Shown here in pieces: positions 27,456 to 42,688 of a stretch of 64,000 nucleotides of DNA. Source of the stretch: Sulfitobacter albidus (lineage in GTDB: Bacteria > Pseudomonadota > Alphaproteobacteria > Rhodobacterales > Rhodobacteraceae); assembly GCF_018200035.1 (NCBI RefSeq), contig NZ_CP073585.1, forward strand, positions 1 to 64,000, written 5' to 3'. Numbering within the stretch: the stretch's first letter is position 1; each line of letters opens with the position of its first letter. The position numbers and the translations under genes are program-made. The notes below the pieces were generated by a model. That model saw only the letters and a list, made by a program, of their open reading frames with translations. It did no database searches and was not told where the DNA came from.

Positions 27456-29731
27456 TGCATGTCCGCCGTCATGAAGGTGAGCCAGGCGTCAAACTGGTTG
27501 CGCATCTGCCGCTCGGTCGTGCCGTTCTCAATCGCCTCGGCGCTGAAATCCTCGGGCCCGGTGCGCAGGCGCTGGATATCAACCCATTCCAGCCCGTCCG
27601 ACATCATGCCTTCCTGCGCGCGCTCGTACATCTCAAGGTCATCGTGCCCGACGATGGAGGTTGGCGCGTTGATCATGCGGTTATACATCGCCGTGCGCGC
27701 CAACAGCTCATCGGGTGCGCCGACAAGCCGGTAGATATAGCTTTCCACCAGCGTCTTGTCCGGCCCCAGAGGGATGAAATTGCGCAGCTGCTGGATCGGC
27801 CCCTTAACCATGATGTTGGGGAAATAGACCGTGTTGTGCCGGTTCTCGTCGAGGATTTCTTTCGCGCGCGCCGCGCCATAGGCCTCCGTCAGCGCCTCGA
27901 AATAGCCGGGGATGGCGTCATAATCCGAATGGATCGACATGTTCACGCCCGTATGCCCGTGCCCGTTGGGCCAGGTGCGGATGCCCATATCCTCAAAGAA
28001 CTCATAGGGGCTCATGAAGGGCGCGATGATCTGCATCGCGGCGGGGCGCGGTTCGGGGTTGCCCATCTCTTCCCAGATTTTCACCGCCGTGCCGGCACTG
28101 CTTTCATGGGCGACCATCGGGTGGCAGGTGTCGGTCTGGTTCTCGACCAGCATCTTCCAGTTGCACTTGTGCATGTAGCGCAGCGGCGGGCCCGCGACCT
28201 CCAGCCGCCCGGCGGGGGCGCGGTCGACCATATTGTCGATGCTCGACAGGCTGTCGCCGAAATACGCCTCGAACGAAATCCCCTCCTCCGCCACCCGCGC
28301 AAAGATGAAGCCACGGTAGTTGCGCACAGCGCCCACCGCCTTCATCCCCTTGGCGTTCTCGCTCTCGTTCAGGGCGGTGTTGTCATAACCCTTGGCCAGC
28401 GGGATGGCGAGCAGGCAACCGTCGGTCTTGAAGCTCCACGCGTGATAGGGGCAGCGAAAGAACTTGCCCGTGTTGCCCTCCCGGTCGATGGCGATCTTGG
28501 TGCCCTTGTGCGGGCAACGGTTGTGCAAAACGTGGATCTCGCCGTCGCTGTGGCGCACCTGAATGACCGGCTGATCGCCGATCTGCGTGGTGTAGTAGTC
28601 CCCCGGCTGTGCCGTCTGGCTTTCGTGCCCGACAAACACCCAGGCGTTGCGAAAGAGGTGCTGCATCTCCAGCCGGTAGACCTCGGCACTGGTATAGACG
28701 TCGCGGTGCACCTGCCCCGCGTGCACCAGCGCGCGAATATCCGCGGCCCCGCCCCGGCGGCGGGCCTTGGGCTGGCGCGTTGCAGTCACCCCGGCACGCG
28801 CCTCGCGCAATTTGAGCACAAGGCGCTCTGATTTGGCCCGGCTCACGCAGATCTGCATCACGTTGCCCGCCGCGCGCTCGGCCTCTGTCAGCACCACGTC
28901 GCAGTGGTCTGGTACGCCCTCCAGCACTTCGGTCCGGCAAATCCCGCAATCGCCGCGCTGGCAGTCGTAGGTCAGATCAACGCCGCCCGCCTCCAGCACT
29001 TCGATGATGCTTTTCCCCGGCGGGATGGTGAAGCTCTGGCCGCTCCCGGCCAGCTCTACCTCAAAGGGGCGGTCCTGCGCCTGTCCCTCGGGCGTGGCGA
29101 ATAACTCAACGTTGATATCCGTCAGCCCCGCCTGCGTGGCTGCCGTGCGCGCGGCCTCGATCATCCCGCGCGGACCACAGATATACAGCGCCGTCTGCGG
29201 CGCCTGCGCGGCCATCAGCGCGCCCAGATCCAGCGGATTGGCATCGTCGCAATAGACCGTGACAGCCTCGTCAAAGGCCGCCCGCAGATCGTCCACAAAC
29301 CCCATCGCGGCGGCGCTGCGCCCGGTATAGTGCAGCGCAAAGGGGCGCCCGGCGGCCTGCAACGCCGTGGCCATCGAGATCATCGGTGTGATCCCGATTC
29401 CCCCCGCCAGCAGCAAAACCGGATCCGCGCCGCCCAGCTCAAAATCATTCTTGGGCGCCGTGGCGGTCACCCGATCGCCAACCGCCAGCGCATGCATCGC
29501 GCGCGATCCGCCGTCTCCCTGCGGTTCGCGTTGCACGGCGACGGTGTATCCCTGCGGCACCTGCGGCCAGTCGATGAGCGAATAGGCCCGCGTCCCGGCA
29601 GCGCCCAGATCAAATTCCACATGCGCGCCTGCCGAATATTCCGGCAGCGATTCCCCGTCGGCAGAGACAAAGCGCATCACCCGGATGCGGTCGGTCACGT
29701 CGTCGATGCTGTGCAGTCTGAGTACCGGCAT
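27452..29731 (-). CDS. Rieske oxygenase alpha subunit with N-terminally fused FMN/[2Fe-2S] reductase
   Basis: 759 residues from ATG 29731, which follows AGGGAGGG; an upstream in-frame ATG at 29755 has no ribosome site and sits in a palindrome. Residues 1-320 form a phthalate-dioxygenase-reductase-like module: flavin motif RAYSLIDWP, nucleotide site LLLAGGIGITPMISM, plant-type ferredoxin cysteines at about 257, 262, 265 and 295. Residues 330-759 form a complete oxygenase: Rieske C406, H408, C427, H430 and mononuclear iron site D534, H537, H542 (ENQTDTCHPMVAH). All electron-transfer parts from NADH to active site are in one chain, which is rare. Confidence 0.9.
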   Translation of the reverse strand: MPVLRLHSIDDVTDRIRVMRFVSADGESLPEYSAGAHVEFDLGAAGTRAYSLIDWPQVPQGYTVAVQREPQGDGGSRAMHALAVGDRVTATAPKNDFELGGADPVLLLAGGIGITPMISMATALQAAGRPFALHYTGRSAAAMGFVDDLRAAFDEAVTVYCDDANPLDLGALMAAQAPQTALYICGPRGMIEAARTAATQAGLTDINVELFATPEGQAQDRPFEVELAGSGQSFTIPPGKSIIEVLEAGGVDLTYDCQRGDCGICRTEVLEGVPDHCDVVLTEAERAAGNVMQICVSRAKSERLVLKLREARAGVTATRQPKARRRGGAADIRALVHAGQVHRDVYTSAEVYRLEMQHLFRNAWVFVGHESQTAQPGDYYTTQIGDQPVIQVRHSDGEIHVLHNRCPHKGTKIAIDREGNTGKFFRCPYHAWSFKTDGCLLAIPLAKGYDNTALNESENAKGMKAVGAVRNYRGFIFARVAEEGISFEAYFGDSLSSIDNMVDRAPAGRLEVAGPPLRYMHKCNWKMLVENQTDTCHPMVAHESSAGTAVKIWEEMGNPEPRPAAMQIIAPFMSPYEFFEDMGIRTWPNGHGHTGVNMSIHSDYDAIPGYFEALTEAYGAARAKEILDENRHNTVYFPNIMVKGPIQQLRNFIPLGPDKTLVESYIYRLVGAPDELLARTAMYNRMINAPTSIVGHDDLEMYERAQEGMMSDGLEWVDIQRLRTGPEDFSAEAIENGTTERQMRNQFDAWLTFMTADMQ

Positions 29732-29753
29732 GGCGCCCTCCCTGACGATAAAC

Positions 29754-29765
29754 ATGAAATTTCAT
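29754..29765. promoter_or_regulatory. Palindromic operator candidate for the MarR regulator
   Basis: ATGAAATTTCAT is a perfect 12-base palindrome in the gap between the divergent oxygenase operon and marR-type gene. A related GTGAAATCAC lies at 29794-29803. MarR proteins usually bind such sites in the shared promoter, so this is a likely operator. Confidence 0.6.
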
Positions 29766-29826
29766 ATTCTTTTGGTCAAGGATTATTTTGCTTGTGAAAT
29801 CACGGCGGACGGACAAGCCTGCGCGC

Positions 29827-30273
29827 ATGAGCCCTCAAACGCCCTTTGTCTCGTCTTACCTTTTGTATTTGCTGGCTGCCTCCTCCGAAGCGGCAAGTGC
29901 CGAATTTCATTCCGAAGTGCGCGCGCGCGGGCTGCGGGTCCCGGAATGGCGGGTGCTTGCGTGTCTGTTCGACGACGACGGGCAGATGATTACGCGGCTG
30001 GCCGGATTCGCCATGCTCGAGCAATCGCGCCTGACCCGCATCATCGACGGCATGGTTGACCGCGCCCTGCTGGAGCGGCGCGAGGACGCCAAAGACAAAC
30101 GGCGGCGGCGGATCTACCTCACGCCCAAGGGCCGCGCGATCGCCGAGGATCTGGTCACACGCGCCCGCGCCCATGAAGCGGCATTGCTGAAACGATTGTC
30201 GGAAACGGATCGTGGCAGGCTGGTCCCCGCGCTGCAAGCGCTGCTTGCAGCACTCGATCCAAAGGCGGGCTAG
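29827..30273 (+). CDS. MarR-family transcriptional regulator
   Basis: 148 residues from ATG 29827; a TTG at 29788 in the same frame is less likely. Winged helix with RVPEWRVLACLFDDDGQMITRLAGFAMLEQSRLTRIIDGMVDRALLERR and the beta-wing DAKDKRRRRIYLTPKG, as in MarR proteins. Divergent from the ten-gene catabolic operon, so it probably represses it until an aromatic acid or CoA thioester binds. Its stop meets the ppsR stop region on the other strand (overlap of 4 bases). Confidence 0.9.
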   Translation: MSPQTPFVSSYLLYLLAASSEAASAEFHSEVRARGLRVPEWRVLACLFDDDGQMITRLAGFAMLEQSRLTRIIDGMVDRALLERREDAKDKRRRRIYLTPKGRAIAEDLVTRARAHEAALLKRLSETDRGRLVPALQALLAALDPKAG

Positions 30274-31691
30274 CCGTTTGTTCCGGTCTTGAGCAGACCG
30301 TATTTGCGCAGCTTGACGTAGAGCGACTGACGCGACAGGCCCAACATCTCGGCGGCCGCAACCCGGTTGTTCGATGTCAGCTCGACCGCCGTTTCGATAC
30401 ACATCTTTTCGACCACATCCGTGGTGCTGGCCACAATGTCGCGCAGGGGCTGGTTACCGATCAGCTCGATCACCGATTGGGTATCGACCTCGCCCAGCTG
30501 CGCGGTCTCATTGCGCCCCGCCTCCAGACGGCTGACATCCCGCATCACAAGCGCAAAGATCGGCGCCGATCCCGCCCGCAAATGCGTCGTTGCAATTTCG
30601 ACTGCGCGCTCAGAGCCAAAGGCGCCGACAATCCTGGTGGTATAGGCACGCATGGTGCCGCTGCGATTGGCGTTCTCAAGCATTACGTTCAGATCGACGC
30701 CGCCCCGGCTGAGAAACTCCGCCAGCGAGCGACCCTTGACCGCCTGCCCCTGGGTGATGTCGGCAAGATCGTGAAACGCCTCATTGACGCTCAAAATCGC
30801 CCCGTCGGGCGAGACAAAGGCAATCGCATCCGCGCCTTTTTCGTAAAGTCCGAGCAGATGATCGCTCAGCGTGTCGACCTTCGGCACCGCCGCCTTGGCA
30901 CCGACCACGCGGCACAGCATGCCCTGTTCACCGCCCGCACGGAAGAGCGTGGGCGTGATCGCCACCATCCGCCCCGACGCCTGCGCCTTGAGCGATACGG
31001 CCGCGTCCTTGGTGCCTGCCGCACTGGTCGCCAGACGGTCGGCGACCGGCTCCTTGTCGCCCCCGACAAACAGATGGTCCAGCGTCAGCCCATTCAGGTC
31101 GCCGCCCTGCTTGCCCAGCAGACTGCGCGCGGCGGGGTTGCTGTCGGTCACCCGACCGTCGGGAAGGGAAATGAAAAGCATCGCATCCGACACCGACGCC
31201 ATGAGCACCCGAAACTGCGTGTCAAATGCCCGCCGTGCCTCGTAATCCTTCTCAAGCGTGATCTGTGCCGCGATCAACTGCTGCTGCATCTGGGCGATCG
31301 GGCTCAGATCCCGACCCAACAAAAGCATCTCACCGGTGTCGCCAAGGCTTTGGAAACTGTAGCGCATCGGCAGCAGGTCAAACCCGTCGTCCGCCGCGTG
31401 GTTCAGCTCGACAGAACGGTCAAGCGTGCCATGATCGCGAAATTCCGCGAGCCTCGCATCGAATTTCTCGGCGCTCTCTGGTGTGAGCGTGTCGCGCAGC
31501 GCACGACCCTGCAGGCGGGCGACCTGATCGCGCCCTTTGAACGCTGGATGGCACAGCACTGCCCTGATCTCCGCCGCGCCGGAGAGGACAAAGGTCACAT
31601 CGGCGACACGCGACAGAATATCCGGCACAAGACCCGCGTCGATATCCGGCGCATGCCCCGCGACCCAGACAGGATCATCTACGGCCGTCAT
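30270..31691 (-). CDS. ppsR: PpsR/CrtJ, redox-responsive repressor of photosynthesis genes
   Basis: 473 residues. N-terminal region, Q-linker (MQQQLIAAQITLEKDYEARRAFDTQ, about 135-160), two PAS domains (about 160-270 and 280-390) and a Fis-type helix-turn-helix at the C-terminus (NNRVAAAEMLGLSRQSLYVKLRKYGL). Cysteines at 47, 260 and 431; 260 and 431 match the positions used for the redox switch in Rhodobacter PpsR/CrtJ. It should bind the TGT-N12-ACA boxes listed here. Start ATG overlaps the ppaA stop when the ppaA frameshift is corrected. Confidence 0.97.
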   Translation of the reverse strand: MTAVDDPVWVAGHAPDIDAGLVPDILSRVADVTFVLSGAAEIRAVLCHPAFKGRDQVARLQGRALRDTLTPESAEKFDARLAEFRDHGTLDRSVELNHAADDGFDLLPMRYSFQSLGDTGEMLLLGRDLSPIAQMQQQLIAAQITLEKDYEARRAFDTQFRVLMASVSDAMLFISLPDGRVTDSNPAARSLLGKQGGDLNGLTLDHLFVGGDKEPVADRLATSAAGTKDAAVSLKAQASGRMVAITPTLFRAGGEQGMLCRVVGAKAAVPKVDTLSDHLLGLYEKGADAIAFVSPDGAILSVNEAFHDLADITQGQAVKGRSLAEFLSRGGVDLNVMLENANRSGTMRAYTTRIVGAFGSERAVEIATTHLRAGSAPIFALVMRDVSRLEAGRNETAQLGEVDTQSVIELIGNQPLRDIVASTTDVVEKMCIETAVELTSNNRVAAAEMLGLSRQSLYVKLRKYGLLKTGTNG

Positions 31692-32457
31692 CGCGCAATT
31701 CTCTGTTCACAGAACTCCATTGCCGACTGCCAATCGTTGGCGGCGTGATCCGCGCCCACTTCCCTGAAGACATCCCTGCCTCTGTCCAAAATACTGCCGC
31801 CGATCAGCACCGGCCGAACCCCCGGGCCCCGCGGATGTTTCTCACAAGCGTATGCAGGGAATCAAGAGACAGCCACCGGCTGGCCGAAATCAACGTCGCA
31901 TCCGGCGCCGACACGCCCAAATGATGCACGATCGCGGCGTCATCGAGGTCGATCAGCAGATCAACCGCACAACCCGCCCGCCGCAGCTGCCCGGTGAGGA
32001 TATGCGCGCCAAGGCTGTGCTGCTCGCCGCGCGGTACGATCACCGCCAGACGCACACCGGTGCCGAAACCGCCCGCGTCGGGGCAGTACCAACTGGCATC
32101 CAGCCGCTGCAACAGCGATTGCAGCCGCGCGCAGCCCAACGAGACCTGCACAAAATCGAGCGTATCGTCACACCAGCCCTGACCAAGCCGGTGAGCCACA
32201 ACGGGCACATAGAAATCAGCGATATCCGCCGCCCGGATGCCCGAGCGTCGCATCAGATCAAGCACGTCGCGCAGCGGATCGGCCCCCGGCGCGCGCACGG
32301 CGGCATAAAGCTGCTCAAGAAATCGCACAAGTAGCCGCTGGGAGGTGTCAGGATACTGCATCGCAATTTCCTGCGAGAGAACCGACAGCGCACGCCGCGC
32401 AACTCCGCCAACGGGGTCTGTAGCGCTGAACGGTGTTGCGGCCTCTATGCGGCGCAT
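31688..32457 (-). pseudogene. ppaA: PpaA/AerR antirepressor, B12-binding type, frame broken near the 3' end (probable base-call indel)
   Basis: Cobalamin-binding-fold partner that counteracts PpsR. From ATG 32457 (GGAGG eight bases upstream) the frame runs through LGQGWCDDTLDFVQVSLGCARLQSLLQRL and the B12-like domain (VRLAVIVPRGEQHSLGAHILTGQLRRAG), then stops at 31804 after RGARGFGRC. One frame over, the sequence continues VRPVLIGGSILDRGRDVFREVG and on to a TGA at 31688-31690 that overlaps the ppsR ATG. The shift lies in the C5-G3-C4 tract at 31819-31830. Corrected length 256 residues. A real mutation would remove PpsR control, but an assembly indel is more likely. Confidence 0.85.
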
Positions 32458-32542
32458 CGGCAAAACCTCCGCGAGGGATGCTGCGTGTAGGAAATGGGGC
32501 GGTCGGTCGTGACGCAGCTATCGTCTACACAGTATAGTGCAA

Positions 32543-32560
32543 TGTCAATTGTAATTGACA
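32543..32560. promoter_or_regulatory. PpsR box between ppaA and bchF (first)
   Basis: TGTCAATTGTAATTGACA, a perfectly palindromic TGT-N12-ACA site, 86 bases upstream of the ppaA start. Well placed to control ppaA-ppsR and, with the next box, bchF. Confidence 0.88.
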
Positions 32561-32641
32561 GGCAATTTAATGCATGTCGCGCGCAGTCAATCTTTTATGG
32601 CGTTTGATAGCTATATCATGTCTTCGCCCACAATGGCAGCC

Positions 32642-32659
32642 TGTAAATCAAAGTTGACA
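32642..32659. promoter_or_regulatory. PpsR box upstream of bchF (second)
   Basis: TGTAAATCAAAGTTGACA matches TGT-N12-ACA and contains a TTGACA that could serve as a -35 element for bchF. A further off-spaced palindrome TGTCAG-N9-CTGACA follows at 32674-32694. The box lies 57 bases before the bchF ATG and about 81 bases from the first one. Confidence 0.87.
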
Positions 32660-32699
32660 CTTGAGGTGCGTGATGTCAGTTTTCAACTCTGACACGTGA

Positions 32700-34560
<1,861 letters not shown>

Positions 34561-34564
<4 letters not shown>

Positions 34565-36080
34565 AGCTCACCGTCTGGACATACGAAGGCCCCCGCACGT
34601 CGGCGCCATGCGCGTCGCCACCGGCATGAAGGGGCTGCACTACGTGCTGCACGCCCCGCAGGGCGACACCTACGCCGATCTGCTCTTTACGATGATCGAG
34701 CGGCGCGATCACCGTCCGCCCGTCACCTACACGACCTTTCAGGCCCGCGATCTGGGCTCCGACACGGCGGGGCTGTTCAAACAGGCCTGTCAGGAAGCCT
34801 ATGACCGTTTCAAGCCCGAAGCGATCATCGTCGGCGCCTCCTGCACCGCCGAGCTCATTCAGGACGACCCCGGCGGTCTGGCCGAAACCATGGGCCTGCC
34901 GATCCCCGTGATCCCGCTTGAGCTGCCCAGCTACCAGCGCAAGGAAAACTTTGGCGCGGATGAGACGTTTTTGCAGATCGTGCGCCACCTCGCCAAACCG
35001 GTCGAGAAAACCGCGCGGGTCAGCTGCAACATCATCGGCCCCACCGCCCTTGGCTTCCGTCATCGCGACGACGTGGCCGAAATCACCAATCTGCTCTACG
35101 AGCTTGGGATCGAAGTCAATGTGACCGCCCCCATGGGCGCCACACCGTCGGACATCGCCCGCATGGGTGCCGCGCATTTCAATGTGTTGCTCTACCCCGA
35201 AACGGGCGAGCAGGCGGCGCGCCATTGCGAACGCGCCTTTGGCCAACCCTATACCAAGGTCATCCCGATCGGCGCCCGCGCCACCGAGGATTTCATCGCC
35301 GAGGTCCGCATGATCTCCGGCAGCACCGCGCCCATCGACGACAGCCGCCAGCGCCAGCGCTGGTGGGCCAAATCCGTCGACAGCACCTATCTGACCGGCA
35401 AGCGCGTGTTCATCTTTGGCGACGGCACCCACGTCGCCGCCGCCGCCCGCGTCGCGCGCGACGAGATGGGCTTCGAAGTGGCGGGCCTGGGCTGCTACAA
35501 CCGCGAATTCGCCCGCCCCATCCGCGCGCTGGCCAAGGACTACGGCGTCGAGGCGCTCATCACCGACGACTACCTTGAGGTCGAGGCCGCGATCGAGGCC
35601 CTGCAACCCGAGATGATCCTAGGCACCCAGATGGAGCGGCATATCGGCAAGCGGTTGGGCATCCCCTGCGCCGTGATCTCTGCCCCGTGCACGTGCAGGA
35701 TTTCCCGGCGCGCTACTCCCCGCAGATGGGGTTCGAGGGCGCGAATGTGCTCTTCGACACATGGGTGCATCCGCTGGTCATGGGGCTTGAGGAACACCTC
35801 TTGCACATGTTCCGCGAGGATTTTGAATTCAACGACGCCGCAGGCCCCTCGCACCACGGCGGCCACGCGCCCGCAAGCAAGGCGCAGCCCGCGCCCGAGC
35901 CAGCGCTCGACACCGCCCCCACCGGCACGGATGTGATCTGGCTCGCCACCGCGGAGCGGGAGCTGAAAAAGATCCCGTTCTTCGTGCGCGGCAAGGCCCG
36001 CCGCAACACCGAAAGCTTCGCCTCCGAGCGTGGCCTCTCCGAGATTTCCGTCGATACCCTCTATGAAGCAAAGGCACATT

Positions 36081-36091
<11 letters not shown>
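34561..36091 (+). pseudogene. bchB: Light-independent protochlorophyllide reductase subunit BchB, read with two one-base frameshifts
   Basis: NifK-like catalytic subunit that binds protochlorophyllide with BchN. Start GTG 34561 gives [11 protein letters not shown]; one base missing in the C5 run at 34590-34594 breaks the frame before [19 protein letters not shown]. The main part (34608-35682) is intact, including QGDTYAD with the cluster Asp ligand. A second missing base at 35683-35688 (expected CCCCGGTGC) breaks it before [20 protein letters not shown], which continues to the TGA at 36091. Correcting both gives 510 residues, the normal length. Both sites are G/C runs, so errors in the consensus are likelier than gene loss. 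Confidence 0.9.
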
Positions 36092-40535
<4,444 letters not shown>

Positions 40536-40536
<1 letters not shown>

Positions 40537-41237
40537 TGCGCGATTTTGTCGACACCCCCGGCGAGGGCGCCGAATATACCTCCACCCGTGACCGGGTGGA
40601 GACGTATTTTGACCGCACCGCCACCAAGACGTGGGAGCGTCTGACCTCGGACGCCCCCGTATCCGGCATCCGGGCGACCGTGCGCGCGGGGCGTGACGAG
40701 ATGCGGACTACCATCCTCGATACGCTGCCCGCAGATCTGCGCGGCGCGCGCATCCTCGATGCGGGCTGCGGCACCGGCGCACTGGCGTTCGAGCTGGCCG
40801 CGCGCGGCGCGGATGTGCACGGAGTCGACATCTCCCCGCAACTCATTGATATCGCGCGTAAACGCGCGCCCGGCGCGGTCGCAGATCGTCTCAGGTTCTC
40901 CGCAGGCGACATGCTCAACCCCGCGCTGGGGCGGTTCGACTACACGGTCGCGATGGACAGCCTGATCTACTACACCGCCGAGGATATCGGGCGGATGCTG
41001 ATGGCCCTCGCGCCCCGGATCGAACACAGCACCGTCTTTACCGTCGCCCCCCGCACGCCGCTGCTGATGGCGATGTGGCGCATCGGAAAGCTTTTCCCCC
41101 GCGCCGACCGCTCACCCACGATGGTGCCGCACACCACCGCGCGCCTTGCCGCCGCCCTGCCCACCGGACAGCTGCGCGACATCCGCCGTGTGACCTCGGG
41201 CTTCTACATCTCTCAGGCGCTGGAGTACCGCGCATGA
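40536..41237 (+). CDS. bchM: Magnesium-protoporphyrin IX O-methyltransferase BchM
   Basis: SAM-dependent methyltransferase esterifying the ring C propionate of Mg-protoporphyrin IX before the AcsF cyclase step. 233 residues. SAM site RILDAGCGTGALAFELAARGADVHGVDIS near residue 70, and the BchM-specific C-terminal FYISQALEYRA. Starts at ATG 40536 one base inside the bchL stop and overlaps lhaA by ATGA. Confidence 0.95.
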
Positions 41238-42661
41238 GCCTGCACACCGCCCTCAAATCCATGACCCTGCGCACGCTGCCTTTCGCAGACGCGATCAGCG
41301 CGGAGCTGCCTCTGGGCCAGCTCATGCGCCTGTCGCTGTTTCAGGTGTCGGTGGGGATGGCGTCGGTGATGCTGCTTGGCACGCTCAACCGCGTGATGAT
41401 CGTCGAGCTGGGCGTGATGGCCTGGATCGTGGCGATCATGATCGCAATCCCGGTGCTGGTCGCCCCCTTCCGCGCGCTGCTGGGCTTTCGCTCCGATACC
41501 TACCGCTCGGCGATCGGGTGGAAACGCATCCCCTACCTGTGGTTCGGCTCGCTGTGGCAATTCGGCGGTCTGGCGATCATGCCGATGGGGCTTCTGGTGC
41601 TCTCGGGCGATCAGGTCGCGGGCCCCGCCTGGGCGGGTGAAGTCGGCGCGGCGCTGGCCTTCCTGCTGACAGGGCTCGGCATGCACATGACGCAGACCGC
41701 CGGTCTCGCACTCGCCGCCGACCGCGCGAGCGATGAAACCCGCCCCCGCGTGGTGGCCCTGCTCTACGTGATGTTCCTGATTGGCATGGGGCTGTCAGCG
41801 GTGCTGATCGGCACGCTGTTGCGCGATTTCAGCGCCCTGCGGCTGGTGCAGGTGGTGCAGGGCGCCGCCGTCATCACCCTCGTGCTCAACGTGGTGGCCC
41901 TGTGGAAACAGGAGCGGATGAACCCGATGTCGCGCGCGGAGCGTGAGGCGCCGCGTCCGCAATTCGCGGATGCCTGGCGCGATCTGACCTCCGACAATGA
42001 TGCCACCCGCCTGCTGCTGGTCGTTTTCCTCGGCACGCTGGCGTTCAACATGCAGGACGTGCTGCTGGAACCCTACGGCGGCGAAGTGTTGGACCTGTCG
42101 GTTTCCGCCACCACGCTGCTGACGGCGCTCTGGGCGGCGGGTGCGCTGATCGGCTTCGGCCTCGCGGCGCGCTGGCTCAAGGCCGCGACGCAACCCATGC
42201 GCATGGCCGCGCGCGGGATACTCATCGGTCTGGGCGCCTTCTGCGCCGTGATCTTCGCAGGCCCGCTGCAAAGCGGCGCGTTGTTCTTCGCGGGCGCCTT
42301 CGGCATCGGGCTGGGCGGCGGGCTGTTTGCCGTGGCGACGCTGACGGCGGCCATGACGCTGAACACGACCGGCACTGCCGGGCGCGGTCTGGCGCTTGGC
42401 GCCTGGGGCGCGGCACAGGCCACGGCGGCGGGCCTGTCGATCTTTGCCGGCGGCGCGCTGCGCGACGTCATCAACCACGCAGCCCTCGGCGGCACGCTCG
42501 GCCCCGCGCTGAATTCAAACGCCACCGGCTATTCCACGGTCTATCACATCGAGATTGGCCTTTTGTTCATCACCCTCATCGCGCTCGGCCCGTTGGTCCG
42601 CGCCCGCGCGATGGGCCCCGACCCGGCAGAGCCCCTGGGCCTTGCCGACTTCCCTACCTGA
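41234..42661 (+). CDS. lhaA: LhaA, LH1 assembly protein of the PucC/BCD transporter family
   Basis: Twelve-helix membrane protein needed for LH1 assembly, thought to hand bacteriochlorophyll to antenna subunits. 475 residues. LMRLSLFQVSVGMASVMLLGTLNRVMIVELGVMAWIVA and FRALLGFRSDTYRSAIGWKRIPYLWFG are LhaA/PucC hallmarks. Located between bchM and puhA exactly as in Rhodobacter. Confidence 0.94.
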   Translation: MSLHTALKSMTLRTLPFADAISAELPLGQLMRLSLFQVSVGMASVMLLGTLNRVMIVELGVMAWIVAIMIAIPVLVAPFRALLGFRSDTYRSAIGWKRIPYLWFGSLWQFGGLAIMPMGLLVLSGDQVAGPAWAGEVGAALAFLLTGLGMHMTQTAGLALAADRASDETRPRVVALLYVMFLIGMGLSAVLIGTLLRDFSALRLVQVVQGAAVITLVLNVVALWKQERMNPMSRAEREAPRPQFADAWRDLTSDNDATRLLLVVFLGTLAFNMQDVLLEPYGGEVLDLSVSATTLLTALWAAGALIGFGLAARWLKAATQPMRMAARGILIGLGAFCAVIFAGPLQSGALFFAGAFGIGLGGGLFAVATLTAAMTLNTTGTAGRGLALGAWGAAQATAAGLSIFAGGALRDVINHAALGGTLGPALNSNATGYSTVYHIEIGLLFITLIALGPLVRARAMGPDPAEPLGLADFPT

Positions 42662-42688
42662 CCACCCTTTACCTGGAGGACCCCTGAC

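Noticed and set aside
30866..31748. Plus-strand frames opposite ppsR
   Set aside because: No family features; PpsR on the other strand has complete PAS and HTH signatures.
32674..32694. TGTCAG-N9-CTGACA as a third PpsR box before bchF
   Set aside because: The spacing between TGT and ACA is 15, not 12, so it does not match the PpsR consensus; kept only as a nearby palindrome.
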